Origin: Circinella umbellata | Lineage: Eukaryota; Mucoromycota; Mucoromycetes; Mucorales; Lichtheimiaceae | Direction of reading: 5' to 3' | Assembly: GCA_025093555.1 (NCBI GenBank) | Contig: JAIWNF010000040.1 | Location: forward strand, 372,001 to 436,000 | Length of the DNA: 64,000 nucleotides | Shown here: in pieces, positions 46,006 to 58,380 of the stretch | Numbering within the stretch: the stretch's first letter is position 1 | Layout: each line of letters opens with the position of its first letter | The notes under the pieces: generated by a model | The model's input: the letters and a program-made list of their open reading frames with translations, nothing else | What the model was told of the DNA's origin: nothing | Database searches by the model: none | Translations under genes and position numbers: made by a program

Positions 46006-48042
46006 TATATCATCCTTATATTGCTGAAATAACATAAGAATCTGGCGAGTATACAAATATGATGAAGGTAAAAGAGCTTAGAAATTCCTATTGGCAATTT
46101 ATCAGACAGCAAAAAAAAAAGGGTCCAGCGTTAGCTGGGACGGTCGACACATTATCAAATTCGTCATTCTCTCATTTTGATAATATGCTTCAAAAGTTGT
46201 ACCGAGTGTAACAAATTGATCCAGTACTACCCCTCCCACTGACAACACTATCCACAAAAAGACATTACACCACTTTACGAGTAAAAAAAAATTAATTCAT
46301 AATAACATTTTATTCAGTATAATAAACAATAAGCCTCCTCTTAGTTCTCAAGAAATAAAAATATAACTTGATTAACGAGAATAACCACGAGAAGGTGGAA
46401 GGCTAGCTATTCCCAAAAATGTGTATTTGGTTTCTCCACAACCCAAAACTTTAGTGAAAGTGCTCCCAACGTTCTGGAACAATACGCGCGCCAAGGCCTC
46501 TTTGTGCAAGGGAAAGGCTGTACTATCCATTGGAAAAACCAAACTAGGTAAATGCGCAGTAAAGTCCAGAACGCGAGCGCCGCGTCGTCATGAAGGTCGC
46601 CAACCGGCTCAAACAGTTCCCATAGAGATTTAAAACATTAATAGTAAAAAATATTGATTAGTAAAATATTATTATTACTTTTACTTGACATTCATTCAAC
46701 ACACACTTGTTCCCTCTCCTCATTAAAAGCTTTAAAAAAACTTGCCTTTTTGCTAATAAACCAAGGGGTGCCACTTTGGAAAAAAACCTCTCAATAACGA
46801 GGTAAAGTTATGAAACAAAAGACAAGAAACCACTTCTGCCTCGTAACCATGGCAGCAGTTAGGGCTACATTGAGGGACGCAAATCGAAGATCCGAAGAGA
46901 CGAGATCTTACAATGCAGTGGTTTACCCAGTTAAGCTGCAGAATTAACTACATAATACCCTGGAAAAGTTATGTCCTTTGTAGTTTGTGTGCTTGCCCGA
47001 TTTCGAAAGGCCCGTCCGGCATCGCGCGCATCCAAAAGTCCTAGGGGTGGTACAACCCAAGCTCCGGCAAGAGTTACGTTGTTGTATCAGAAATGTCTCT
47101 CTCCGTTCTGACACGGGTTAACTCCATTCGTCCAGGAATGTTGAATTCTGAAGCGCTCTGATAAAGTCAAAAAAAACTCTATCCCCTCCGCATTCAGGAA
47201 CTTCACCCACGCACCTGGGGTACATCGCTTCCAAGGACAATAGCCAGTTTAGCATGCACAAACAAGAAAAAAAATAAAACAGGAACAACACAAGTGGCAA
47301 TGAAGTCCTGAGTTCCGTCAAATTCCTTTGGCCACCTAAAGCCTGGAGGGAGGTGTTAAAGAAGAAAAGAGAAAAGAAAGGAAAAAACAATTTTGGCACG
47401 CTGCGGCCATTTTTAATATCCCAGCAACTCAGCAAAATTTGTCTCACAGCAATATGCATAAAATGCAATGTACTTGTTTTTGCTTCAAGACTGTCTCCCT
47501 AGAATAATTGTCAGTTGTTCCAATATCATAGTCAATCATTTCAAACATTAAATAAATAGCTGAATTGACTTCTCTAAACTATACTTTTGCTTTTATCCAT
47601 ACAATTTCTTCTCAATACAAGCCCACCATATCGTGAACTTGTTGAACAATCTAACATACATTACGAAGGCCAAACATTCTGACATAGATGATTAGAGGAT
47701 AGAGATGAAAAAAAACGTATACTTTTTACTGTCATATAAACACTTAATCTGTTGTACTGTATATAAAAGAGTCTGACAGATTGTGGCTGTTTGTAATTTT
47801 GGTTGTTTCAGAAAAAAACGCGTCTCTTCTTTTCCTGTTTTTATAATGCTCTGTAAAATACTACTGTATGAGCTACATAATGGATTGAGCATTTTTCAAA
47901 GTGTAAAAGCTAACAGATTCAGTCATAAAAAAAATTTCGAAAGCTTCTTGCAACGTACTGATGTCCATTAAAAACAATATTATAATACAAAACCATTCAA
48001 AGCGAACTTGCTTTCTAAGAGCGTATTCATTATTATTTGATT

Positions 48043-48796
48043 CAGTCATCCGCTAATTGTACGTAGTTTATGGTCACCGCTCGCTATACCGATACCCCCC
48101 CCCCGTGAGACCAAAAAGGCATCGTTATATCGAATAATCGTTATAACGAATTCTTGATCTGAGTTATTATGATCGGGTAAAATCCTATCCATATGCACTT
48201 GACCTCACATGTATCTAATATGTCTTGCAAAAAGAAGAAAACTCTAGCACATCATATCATTTATACTATAAATAAGCTATCAAATATTCTTTATCGTATT
48301 ACTTCTAATCGAAATACACTCACATGCTCACATATAATTAATGCTGACCCCTTATAGATAAAAAATATAAGTATCGTATTATGATAGGCATTAAAAACTG
48401 TCTATGTCATATTGTTTACAAATCCATCCAAATTGACAAAGAAAAAGTTGGACAAGCATAATACGATACTTATATTTTTTACCTATAAGGGGTCAGCATT
48501 AATTATATGTGAGCATGTGAGTGTATTTCGATTAGAAGTAATACGATAAAGAATATTTGATAGCTTATTTATAGTATAAATGATATGATGTGCTAGAGTT
48601 TTCTTCTTTTTGCAAGACATATTAGATACATGTGAGGTCAAGTGCATATGGATAGGATTTTACCCGATCATAATAACTCAGATCAAGAATTCGTTATAAC
48701 GATTATTCGATATAACGATGCCTTTTTGGTCTCACGGGGGGGGGTATCGGTATAGCGAGCGGTGACCATAAACTACGTACAATTAGCGGATGACTG
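48043..48796. mobile_element. Possible fold-back element at the palindrome centre
   Basis: The inner 0.75 kb of palindrome B is absent from the equivalent place after element copy 2 (similarity stops near 48025). It starts CAGTCATCCGCTAATTGTAC and ends with its inverse, and contains CGTTATATCGAATAATCG and CGTTATAACGAATTC, words reminiscent of termini of pogo/Tigger-type DNA transposons. There is no transposase frame. Because the palindrome continues on both sides the true ends and target duplication cannot be read. Confidence 0.35.
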
Positions 48797-48799
48797 AAT

Positions 48800-50638
48800 C
48801 AAATAATAATGAATACGCTCTTAGAAAGCAAGTTCGCTTTGAATGGTTTTGTATTATAATATTGTTTTTAATGGACATCAGTACGTTGCAAGAAGCTTTC
48901 GAAATTTTTTTTATGACTGAATCTGTTAGCTTTTACACTTTGAAAAATGCTCAATCCATTATGTAGCTCATACAGTAGTATTTTACAGAGCATTATAAAA
49001 ACAGGAAAAGAAGAGACGCGTTTTTTTCTGAAACAACCAAAATTACAAACAGCCACAATCTGTCAGACTCTTTTATATACAGTACAACAGATTAAGTGTT
49101 TATATGACAGTAAAAAGTATACGTTTTTTTTCATCTCTATCCTCTAATCATCTATGTCAGAATGTTTGGCCTTCGTAATGTATGTTAGATTGTTCAACAA
49201 GTTCACGATATGGTGGGCTTGTATTGAGAAGAAATTGTATGGATAAAAGCAAAAGTATAGTTTAGAGAAGTCAATTCAGCTATTTATTTAATGTTTGAAA
49301 TGATTGACTATGATATTGGAACAACTGACAATTATTCTAGGGAGACAGTCTTGAAGCAAAAACAAGTACATTGCATTTTATGCATATTGCTGTGAGACAA
49401 ATTTTGCTGAGTTGCTGGGATATTAAAAATGGCCGCAGCGTGCCAAAATTGTTTTTTCCTTTCTTTTCTCTTTTCTTCTTTAACACCTCCCTCCAGGCTT
49501 TAGGTGGCCAAAGGAATTTGACGGAACTCAGGACTTCATTGCCACTTGTGTTGTTCCTGTTTTATTTTTTTTCTTGTTTGTGCATGCTAAACTGGCTATT
49601 GTCCTTGGAAGCGATGTACCCCAGGTGCGTGGGTGAAGTTCCTGAATGCGGAGGGGATAGAGTTTTTTTTGACTTTATCAGAGCGCTTCAGAATTCAACA
49701 TTCCTGGACGAATGGAGTTAACCCGTGTCAGAACGGAGAGAGACATTTCTGATACAACAACGTAACTCTTGCCGGAGCTTGGGTTGTACCACCCCTAGGA
49801 CTTTTGGATGCGCGCGATGCCGGACGGGCCTTTCGAAATCGGGCAAGCACACAAACTACAAAGGACATAACTTTTCCAGGGTATTATGTAGTTAATTCTG
49901 CAGCTTAACTGGGTAAACCACTGCATTGTAAGATCTCGTCTCTTCGGATCTTCGATTTGCGTCCCTCAATGTAGCCCTAACTGCTGCCATGGTTACGAGG
50001 CAGAAGTGGTTTCTTGTCTTTTGTTTCATAACTTTACCTCGTTATTGAGAGGTTTTTTTCCAAAGTGGCACCCCTTGGTTTATTAGCAAAAAGGCAAGTT
50101 TTTTTAAAGCTTTTAATGAGGAGAGGGAACAAGTGTGTGTTGAATGAATGTCAAGTAAAAGTAATAATAATATTTTACTAATCAATATTTTTTACTATTA
50201 ATGTTTTAAATCTCTATGGGAACTGTTTGAGCCGGTTGGCGACCTTCATGACGACGCGGCGCTCGCGTTCTGGACTTTACTGCGCATTTACCTAGTTTGG
50301 TTTTTCCAATGGATAGTACAGCCTTTCCCTTGCACAAAGAGGCCTTGGCGCGCGTATTGTTCCAGAACGTTGGGAGCACTTTCACTAAAGTTTTGGGTTG
50401 TGGAGAAACCAAATACACATTTTTGGGAATAGCTAGCCTTCCACCTTCTCGTGGTTATTCTCGTTAATCAAGTTATATTTTTATTTCTTGAGAACTAAGA
50501 GGAGGCTTATTGTTTATTATACTGAATAAAATGTTATTATGAATTAATTTTTTTTTACTCGTAAAGTGGTGTAATGTCTTTTTGTGGATAGTGTTGTCAG
50601 TGGGAGGGGTAGTACTGGATCAATTTGTTACACTCGGT
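48800..50638 (+). repeat. 2-kb element, copy 4
   Basis: Inverse of copy 3 within palindrome B and same orientation as copy 1. It shares with copy 3 the differences that separate both from copies 1 and 2 (for example QILLSCWD against QILPSCWD in one frame), so copies 3 and 4 are sisters. Confidence 0.8.
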
Positions 50639-50760
50639 ACAACTTTTGAAGCATATTATCAAAATAAGAAAATGACGAATTTGATAATGTGTTGACCGTC
50701 CCAGCTAACGCTGGACTCTTCTTTTTTTGCTGTCTGATAAATTGACAATAGGAATTTCTA

Positions 50761-50961
50761 GTTGCATGCACACATATACTAAAATAGCATAACTATCAAG
50801 TTGGATTGCTTTGAAGAACATTATGCGGCTATAAGCTTCCGATCCAACTATACAACAACAAAATCCATAGAGGTGCACTACAAAGAAGTATTAAAATTAT
50901 GTTGGGGCATTTTCTCTCAAGTTGTACCAAGTTCAAACCCGGTCTTGGTTTATGTCGTTCT

Positions 50962-50992
<31 letters not shown>

Positions 50993-52339
50993 TCTACCTA
51001 ACTTCCCATGTTCATACATCGGATATCAAAGTGATTACTTTACAGATATCAAAAGTAAATAAAAAAAATGCTACTATACATTACCCGTTAGACCACGTCT
51101 GATAAATTTGTAAAGAATTTATCAATTAAGAGTAGAAAGCAAACAAATTATTAAAACCAACACAAATTTACATTTTTTTTTAAAGACTGTACGTACGAAA
51201 TGAACAAAGAGGTGGAAAATAAATTATACATATATAAAATCTAGCTTGCCATATATAAAGATGTCATATAATGTAAGATAAACTGTATTTGGTATGATTG
51301 AATGTGTATCGGTGAAGCAAAGAACAGCTATGGTATACATCATTATTTTTTTTATCGTTGTGCGGACTGTACTCAACATTAATCTTCTATATGAAGTAAA
51401 GACATGCTATCTCTTCGATTGGATTATTGATTTTCTATTCATGCGTATCAAAAATTTCAATAATTGAAGTTTTTATCATATAGACTTGGAAGTGAAATAA
51501 TGTCACAAAAATGAATTCTCTAATCGATTATCATACAGAACTTTTTAAAAATAATGTCGTGCTAAACAAGTTCGTTGTTTTCAATTTTTCAGTTTTGGAT
51601 ATATATTAAACATCGCTGTTCTACATTATGTACAAAAACACGTGCGTAGTGAGCACCGCAAGAAAGCAAATGGATATTTACACTTTGTGTGATACTTATT
51701 TGAAATTATGAAACCGCCCCTATATTGATTACAATTAACTAACACTATTGATCATGAATCCATGAAAGTAACACATATTGCTACGTACAATCATGAACGA
51801 CGTGATAAGATAGAAAAATTATTGTATAAGTAGAGACATAAAAGCAAAACAAAATAAATTCTTTTCCACTTTATTAATACACATTTTTCATCGTTACTTA
51901 CTACTATTTATATTACTAATACTACTACTTTCTCTATAACTATTATTACATAGTTCATACGTACGTATTGATAATTTCTATCATAATAAAAATAAAATTA
52001 AAGAATAATATGTATTAAAATCACTGAACTATTTTTTTTTGATTTATCATACAGTGTTACGAGGAAAAAAATGTGTTCTATTATAATAATCAGCTTCATA
52101 CAAAATGTGCAAAAATATAAAGAGAAAGAGCAAAAAAAAAGGTAAAAAAGAAACAAGCTAGCAAAGGGTATAAGTTATGTTGGGGTGATCGGTATACTAA
52201 GATAAGAAAATACTGAACTAATATTAAATAAAACAAAAAAAAAGAAAACAAAGAAGTAAAGAAAGGGACTGGAATGTGTTATAATTTGTGTTTATATGTA
52301 TGTGTGAAAGGAATAATTAACGAATGAAAGGTACGATGG
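50761..52339. other. Intergenic right flank of the repeat island
   Basis: AT-rich, with a CTTT tetranucleotide run at about 50959-50990. No gene supported. Around 50931 the word GTTCAAACCCGG resembles a tRNA B box but no tRNA fold surrounds it. Confidence 0.5.
50959..50990. repeat. (CTTT)n microsatellite
   Basis: About eight CTTT units in tandem, 200 nt to the right of palindrome B. Confidence 0.85.
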
Positions 52340-55300
52340 CTATGTAATGGTCAAAAGTCGATTTGAAGAGTTATTAAAAGTGTCTGTTGGTTCAGAATTT
52401 GTTGAAGATGGATAAGGACGTTTTCTTATAGTAATGGACGTTGATTTTTTATAATAATCATCAGACTCTTCATCAACGTCTTCATCTTCATCGTATGTAA
52501 TACTACTGTCATCTTCTTGAATTTCTAAATCTTCTACATCTGCATCATCGTCCGAAATTATGGCATTACCTATGTGTACGATAATAATAATGAATTCAGT
52601 GCGTTAATATAAAGGCTTTGAAATGTAAACAAATATGGCAGGAGTATAAGAAAGTCAAAGTAGCTTTACCATTTTCTAATCCAACAATAGAAGAAGGTGC
52701 ACCATCCATATAATGTACACTATTTCTATTACTACGACCTTGTTCGTCCAGTAACATTTGCTGTAACCGACCATTACTATACCGCGGTCTTGGGGGAGGA
52801 GAAGGGGCGGGTTGTGTAGGATGTAATGAACCAGCGAAATAATCGTTATTGTTTTGTCCTCCTTGATCTTGGTCATCTTCCCCTTCCAATGTTTCTTCTT
52901 CTTCTTCTTCTTCTTCTTCTTGATTATAATTATCGCTGGTTGATGTTGTTGGAATAAGTAGTTTGTTACCTTCGTATGTATCATTGGTTGTCCAGAAGAT
53001 ATATCGAAATTCGCTCAAAAATAAATTAAAGATACCAGCTGGTATTTGAAGTGTTGGTGAAAAGATAATTCCAACGTTACGTGCATTCATTTTGTTGATA
53101 TCAGCATAGTTGATAACACGAATAAGATGAGAACATAATAGTCGGAGTAATGTATAATTGGCAAGTGGAAGCATAGATACAAGTCTCCCAAGTTCTTGGA
53201 CCCGTTCATCACGATCCACTAAATCTATTTTTTTTCTTTAATATATTAGAAAATGATAGTGATGATGGTGAGTGAATATACAAAAAGACTATAATCATTT
53301 TTACCAATAACAGGAATAAATTCTTTAAGTAAATCATGTGTTAATACATTTCCAGGTAATTCCCGAAGCCACAGTTTCAAAAGACCAGCAACAGCATGAA
53401 TGTCATGATATTCATCCGATTCAAGTAAATTAATATCGACACCTTTTATAAGTGTAGATTTTATAAAATAGAAAGTTAGCCATATGTTGTATAACTCTTA
53501 ACTTCCAATCCTCATTTAAAAAAAATAGAGGCCAAAAGTAATATATATATATTTTTTTACCTTGATCAAATTGTTGTTTTAGAGTCTTAATTTTGACAGC
53601 GCTTCCACTTAAACGATAAATACCTTCTTCTTGGGTCGCGTTCTTAGCTTCCAAATATTCAATACAACGATAAACTACAGCTGGTAATTCATAATTTTCA
53701 GAAACTTTACATGCACGAATAGCTTCTTCTAAAGGAACACCAAATACATGGGATGTTGATTTTCCTCCTTTACTGTTATTATTAATTTGATGAAATGGTG
53801 AAATAGGGTGTTCCGTTGAAGAAGCATCGCTCGAGTTTCTTGTCAAAAATCTTTGAATACTATTAGTAGATGGTATACCCGTTCCCATATCACCTGCAAA
53901 TATTTTTTTTGCCCAGAATGTTCGTCGATTTCCTTTTTTCTTTTTACCATCACCGACATCTACGTTTGGAGTTGTAATAATTGTTGATGATGATTCATTA
54001 TTATTGTTATTGCTGTTATGAGCTCCGCCAACATCAATCGAACCACGTCGTCGTGCAGCTGCAACAGATACTGATGTTGTAGCCGTTTTATGCATATTGG
54101 GAAGATAATCATGATCCATACTAGATCGTTGCCGAAGTGCTGATCGTTCATATTCAGGTACAGTAACAGCAGTTTCTGTATCACTGAATGGAGTTGTTGG
54201 TATAACATTTGAATCGGCAGAATTGGAGCGTTGTGGATGATAATGAGAAGATGATACCCTGTAAGTGAATTTATTATTTTGATCCAAATCGATATTGAAT
54301 TGACTTAAGGGCATGGCTGAAACAGGTTTAATATCATCTTTGGATACTTTTCTTGAAGCTGTAGGTGAAGCTGCGGGTGATATCGGTGACGACGACGACG
54401 CTTGTTGTAGTTGTGACGTAGATAATTGTTTATGTAACCCTGTTGTCCCGTTACTGTTGCTAATGTTATTATTGTTTTTTGACGTGGGTGCCATAGTTGT
54501 TGACTGAGTACTGTGATTATTATTGGTAGAGTCAAAAATAGTAGGAGTACTTCCTCCACCCCAATTAAGATATTGTGTAAGTGCTTCTACCCATTGGTCT
54601 CTTTCTTCATCCGATTCAGCACAAAGTAAATGACGATTCACACCACTACTAGGATTTGATGGTTTTTTTGGCTCGACTATCAAAAATGCATGTCGCATTT
54701 CACTAGATGTTTGAGTATTGGACTGTGCATGCTGTCGAGCAATCTGAGTATCTGGAATATGGATTGTCCCTTGAAGAGCACCATCACGCTAAATAACAAT
54801 TTCATTTTATTCGAAAGTCAGATTCTTTAAAAAAAATTATGCTCCAAAAGAATCGGGAAGAAAATAAAACAAGGGGTAATAAATAAATAATAAACAACAA
54901 AACTTACACTTTCATAATATCGAAGTGTTGGACCGTCTAGAACAAAATATCGAGTTCTCCATCCACTACCAAAACTTTTACCTCTTTTGGTTAAATATCC
55001 CTCTTTACGTCCTGGTATAGTAGACTGTAATTGAAAATTATTGTTAAAAGAAAGCTATTTTGTTCTTGTTTTATTTAATCCATGTCCTACACTCGATAAT
55101 GAGAAGTAAAAAAAAACTTACTTGAGAAGAATCATCATTTCTATCAACTCTATTTGAACTTAAAAAGTCAAAAAGTGAGGAAGCATCATGCCACGGTATG
55201 TCAATCATATGCTGTAAATATTTTTCAATAGCAATCTAAGAATATGATAAAAGTAATAATAATAACAGTAAGAATTCCCGTCAATCCCCTTGTTATTAAT

Positions 55301-56985
55301 TCGCATTTACAATAGGAATATAAATTATAATAAGAATAAAGAACGGATCGACAGAATGGATCTATTTTAATCCATTCATTTCATTAATCATGTAAAAAAA
55401 TATAAAGTTACTTTTCTTTGATCTGCTTTATTTGGTGTATGTGTTGCAAATAATGCCTTGTCAGGCAACTTGCTAATTTTCCCTGTTTTTGGTCTACCTT
55501 GCTGTTTAAGCTATTATTATAAAAATAAAGTCAGTCAATGATGAATGACTTATAAGATTATTATTAACTCCTCCCCCCCCTTTTTTTTTCCTCCTCGAAT
55601 TCCTTTCTCATGACACAGAATTTGTTATTTTTTTTTTGTACCTTGCTATCTAATGCCAAAAAGTCCGAATATAATTTTTCTATACGCCAAAGTTCTCTTG
55701 CTATATCATCCATTTCCTTACGTACGGAAATAGTAAAAGAAATAACTCCTTTTCCTTTTGCATTGGTAGTAATATTAGAACCAAGTACTTTAATATTGAT
55801 TCCTGCTAGTGAATTCTCTCCCGAAAAAGAAGAACAACAGGAATCATTCACTGTATTTGTTGGGGTAGTCTGCTGTTGGTAATTCTTCTTTTGTTGTTGA
55901 GTAGTTGAGATGGCAGGATGAGAAGATGCACGACGCACGTGTCGACGTTGCTGTAGTTGTGTCTTTTTTTGTGCAGGTGGTGTTGGCGGAGGTGGAGGCG
56001 CTGGTGGCCAAAGCCACGCGTCATCACTACTACTACTACTGCTACTACTATTACTACTACTGTTGCTACTACTGTTGCTACTATTGCTATTACAACCGTT
56101 GTTATTCCGTCGTGTTGGTGCAGATATTTTCCAAACGCCGTCTCGTTTTTGAGATTCTTGATATTGTGCGAATAATTGAGCATCTTTATCCATTATAGCA
56201 TTAACAGGTGAACTTATTCCAGTTGCACTATCTGTAGAACTTGGTGATACAGGTCGACTATCACTGTTACTCACAGTTGTAATTGTTGGTGCTGTCCCTG
56301 TCGTCTTTGCTGTAGCCACAGGTAATGATGAAGATCGAGTACTAATATCTTTTCTGTTTTTTGAATTATTTTTATTATTGTTACGTTTTTTGCTGTTGCC
56401 ACACAAACTATCAACACGATGGGGTGGTTCTTCTTTTAGATGTTGCCGGTAAGGAGATCGAGGTGGAGGGGTAGGTCCTTGTTGTTGTTGATGATGATGA
56501 TGATGTTGTTGTTGTCTTTGACTATCACTACTGTTGTTACTGCTGTTGCTATGACTACTATTAACTATAACACTATTATTATTATCTGGATCATCGTAAT
56601 GATCGTTTATTAAACTGTCACACCTGTCATGTTGTACAGAAGGTCGCGTGGTCGTTGATAGTGTTGTTGCTGTGGTAATAGTCCCATCATTACTAATATC
56701 AATACTATTACTATTATTATTATTATTATTATTATTATAATTATTATAACTATTGTTATTATTACGAGTCAATAAATCATCACGGTCAGCTGTTACTTTT
56801 GCTAAAGCTTTTTGAAGATCTTGAATGAGAAGTCGCTGTTTTTCAATGATCCTCCAAAGTTGATCTTCATTCTCTGGACTATTTATAGAAGAGTCAGTTA
56901 TTAACGTTGACGTGGTTGTTTTTGTAGTTGAGGTAACGTCGGACGGATTTTTACTGCTGGCTGCTGGCGCAACTTTTGACGCCAT
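52340..56985 (-). CDS. PX-PH-RhoGAP protein, Bem3-like Cdc42/Rho GTPase-activating protein
   Basis: Eight exons: 56985-55642, 55510-55412, 55235-55122, 55024-54908, 54788-53561, 53442-53305, 53224-52670, 52569-52340, giving 1274 residues. The long N-terminus is disordered (Asn, Ser, Thr, Gln, His and Pro runs). A PX domain spans about 395-515 (SFTISVRKEMDDIARELWRI, LYSDFLALDSK, LPDKALFATHTPNKADQRK, AIEKYLQHMIDIPW). A PH domain follows at about 523-650 (GRKEGYLTKRGKSFGSGWRT, RYFVLDGPTLRYYES, RDQWVEALTQYL). The RhoGAP domain is at about 905-1105 with FGVPLEEAIRAC, the arginine finger in EEGIYRLSGSA, LKLWLRELPGNVLT and MNARNVGIIFSPTL. This is the order of yeast Bem3, which binds phosphoinositides and switches off Cdc42 during polar growth. 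The C-terminus is acidic (poly-Glu and Asp/Glu runs). The acceptor at 53224 has a rival 6 nt downstream. Confidence 0.93.
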
Positions 56986-57562
56986 GATTTATCATAAGTT
57001 TTTATATATATTTTTTTTTTAAATTTAATTTATATAAAGTTTTATTTACTTTTTATTTTCTTTCTTTTTTCACCAAAAAAAAAAAAAAAAAAGAGAGAAG
57101 GAAGTAAGGAAAAAAAATATACAATTGAAAAGAGAGTGTGTGAGAGAAAGAGAGAGTAAAAAAAAGGGGTAAAAAAAGTTGTTCAAAAAAGAAAAATAAA
57201 TATTTGAATTAGGGGGGGGGAGGGGGGTGCAGTTGGAAATGGATGATGATTTTATGACCACAGATGAATGTCGTTACGTCCTAATATCTTATAAACTACA
57301 ATTTACAATCATTTCAAAAGATACTGCGACAAACTAAACCAAACTATTTATATTATACTTGCATTAAGTATCATTATCCTTATTATTTACATGTTACGTA
57401 CGGTTATTAAAAAGACCAATAAAAGGCACACACTATTTTATATATTGTACGTAATATTATTACTAAATGACAAAAGTATTAACATAGGAGTAAAATTTCA
57501 TTGATAAAAAAAGCTAATGATCTCGTTTTTTTCTTTTATTATTCTTCTTTCTTCTTGAATCA
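56986..57562. other. Intergenic promoter of the RhoGAP gene
   Basis: Homopurine tracts, A18 at about 57075 and a G-rich run at about 57211-57227. Nothing else recognised. Confidence 0.5.
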
Positions 57563-58070
57563 TTATTGAACTTGTTTTTCTACTTTGGTCATTTGACGTT
57601 TTCCTTCAGAAATAAAAATAAAAAAAAAAAATAAACAAAAATAATGATTTTAATATGCACTAATAGCTTATAATCAACACCAAATGGTCTTTTGTGTATT
57701 AAACAAAAAAAAAGCAACTACATTTGTTAAAGCACAGACACGGAAATCATTGTACGTGATATAAAAAAAAAGTATTTGCTCTTGGATATTTGATAACCTC
57801 ACCACTACTCAAAGATAATAAATATCTCATGCATCTTTTTCTTCAAAAAGTCAATGCATACGTATGAATAAGGGAATATACAATTTGTATAAACATTTTT
57901 TGATTCTATGTATGTAGTATGAGAGCCTGAGTGTATATTATTATATAGTAGTCTATTAATATTATTATTATTATAATTATTACGCCTTGCCAAGAGAAGG
58001 GAAAAGGTGGAGAACCATGTATCTGTTGTATAGAATGAGTGTTGTATGTTTCATGTAATTTTTCCCATCC
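57563..58070 (-). other. Two exon-like segments that may extend the ABC1-kinase gene
   Basis: On the minus strand, after a good acceptor (TTCTTCTTCAG) at 58071-58072, 58070-57984 reads GWEKLHETYNTHSIQQIHGS then PPFPFSWQ in one frame. After TTTCTGAAG, 57603-57563 reads KRQMTKVEKQVQ and a stop. They join in frame only through a GC donor at 57985. They could be 3' exons of the kinase gene (splicing from GTATAA at 58386) or chance. Confidence is low. Confidence 0.2.
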
Positions 58071-58380
58071 CTGAAGAAGAAAATAAAGTAATATGCAAGC
58101 TGAAATTAGATGTGAGATCGCTATAATATGACAATAATCATAACAATAGTCAAAATGAGGGGTAGATTATGAGGGTAAATTATCGTTCTAATTGCGCGCG
58201 TAATAAGAGGATATCGGGAAGGGGGGTGGGAAATAAAAAGTCAGAGAGTAAGAAAGTATACATTGAGTGGATGAAATACGTCGTTTTTTAATTGTTAAAG
58301 CATAGAAAATCACTATGAAATAAGAATGAATTTAAATTAGCATAAATATTCACTTGATCCGACACACAGTAATATTATTA

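Larger units (their letters stand above)
43640..48025. repeat. Segmental duplication, unit 2
   Basis: Direct repeat of unit 1. It holds the broken F-box copy, the longer membrane ORF and element copy 3, which also forms the left arm of palindrome B. Divergence from unit 1 is visibly higher across the F-box and leader than across the element. Confidence 0.85.
46079..50760. repeat. 4.68-kb near-perfect palindrome B
   Basis: The left arm 46079-48383 is the inverse of 48457-50760 around a 73-nt unpaired centre. Mirror coordinates sum to 96839 from the outer ends to about 48110 and to 96840 further in; the single change is C10 on the left against G9 on the right. A few substitutions occur, mostly near the outer ends (for example TTCTCTCATTTT against TTTTCTTATTTT, and TCGACACATT against TCAACACATT). 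The arms carry element copies 3 and 4. Outside 46079 the left flank continues as duplicated unit 2, whereas 50761 onward is unrelated sequence. Confidence 0.93.

Noticed and set aside
46079..50760. Palindrome B as a missed-adapter read artefact
   Set aside because: The arms carry several independent differences and the right flank is unrelated unique DNA, so a single-molecule fold-back is unlikely, although mapping of reads is needed.
50925..50950. B-box-like GTTCAAACCCGG suggesting a tRNA
   Set aside because: No A box at the right distance and no acceptor or anticodon stems around it.
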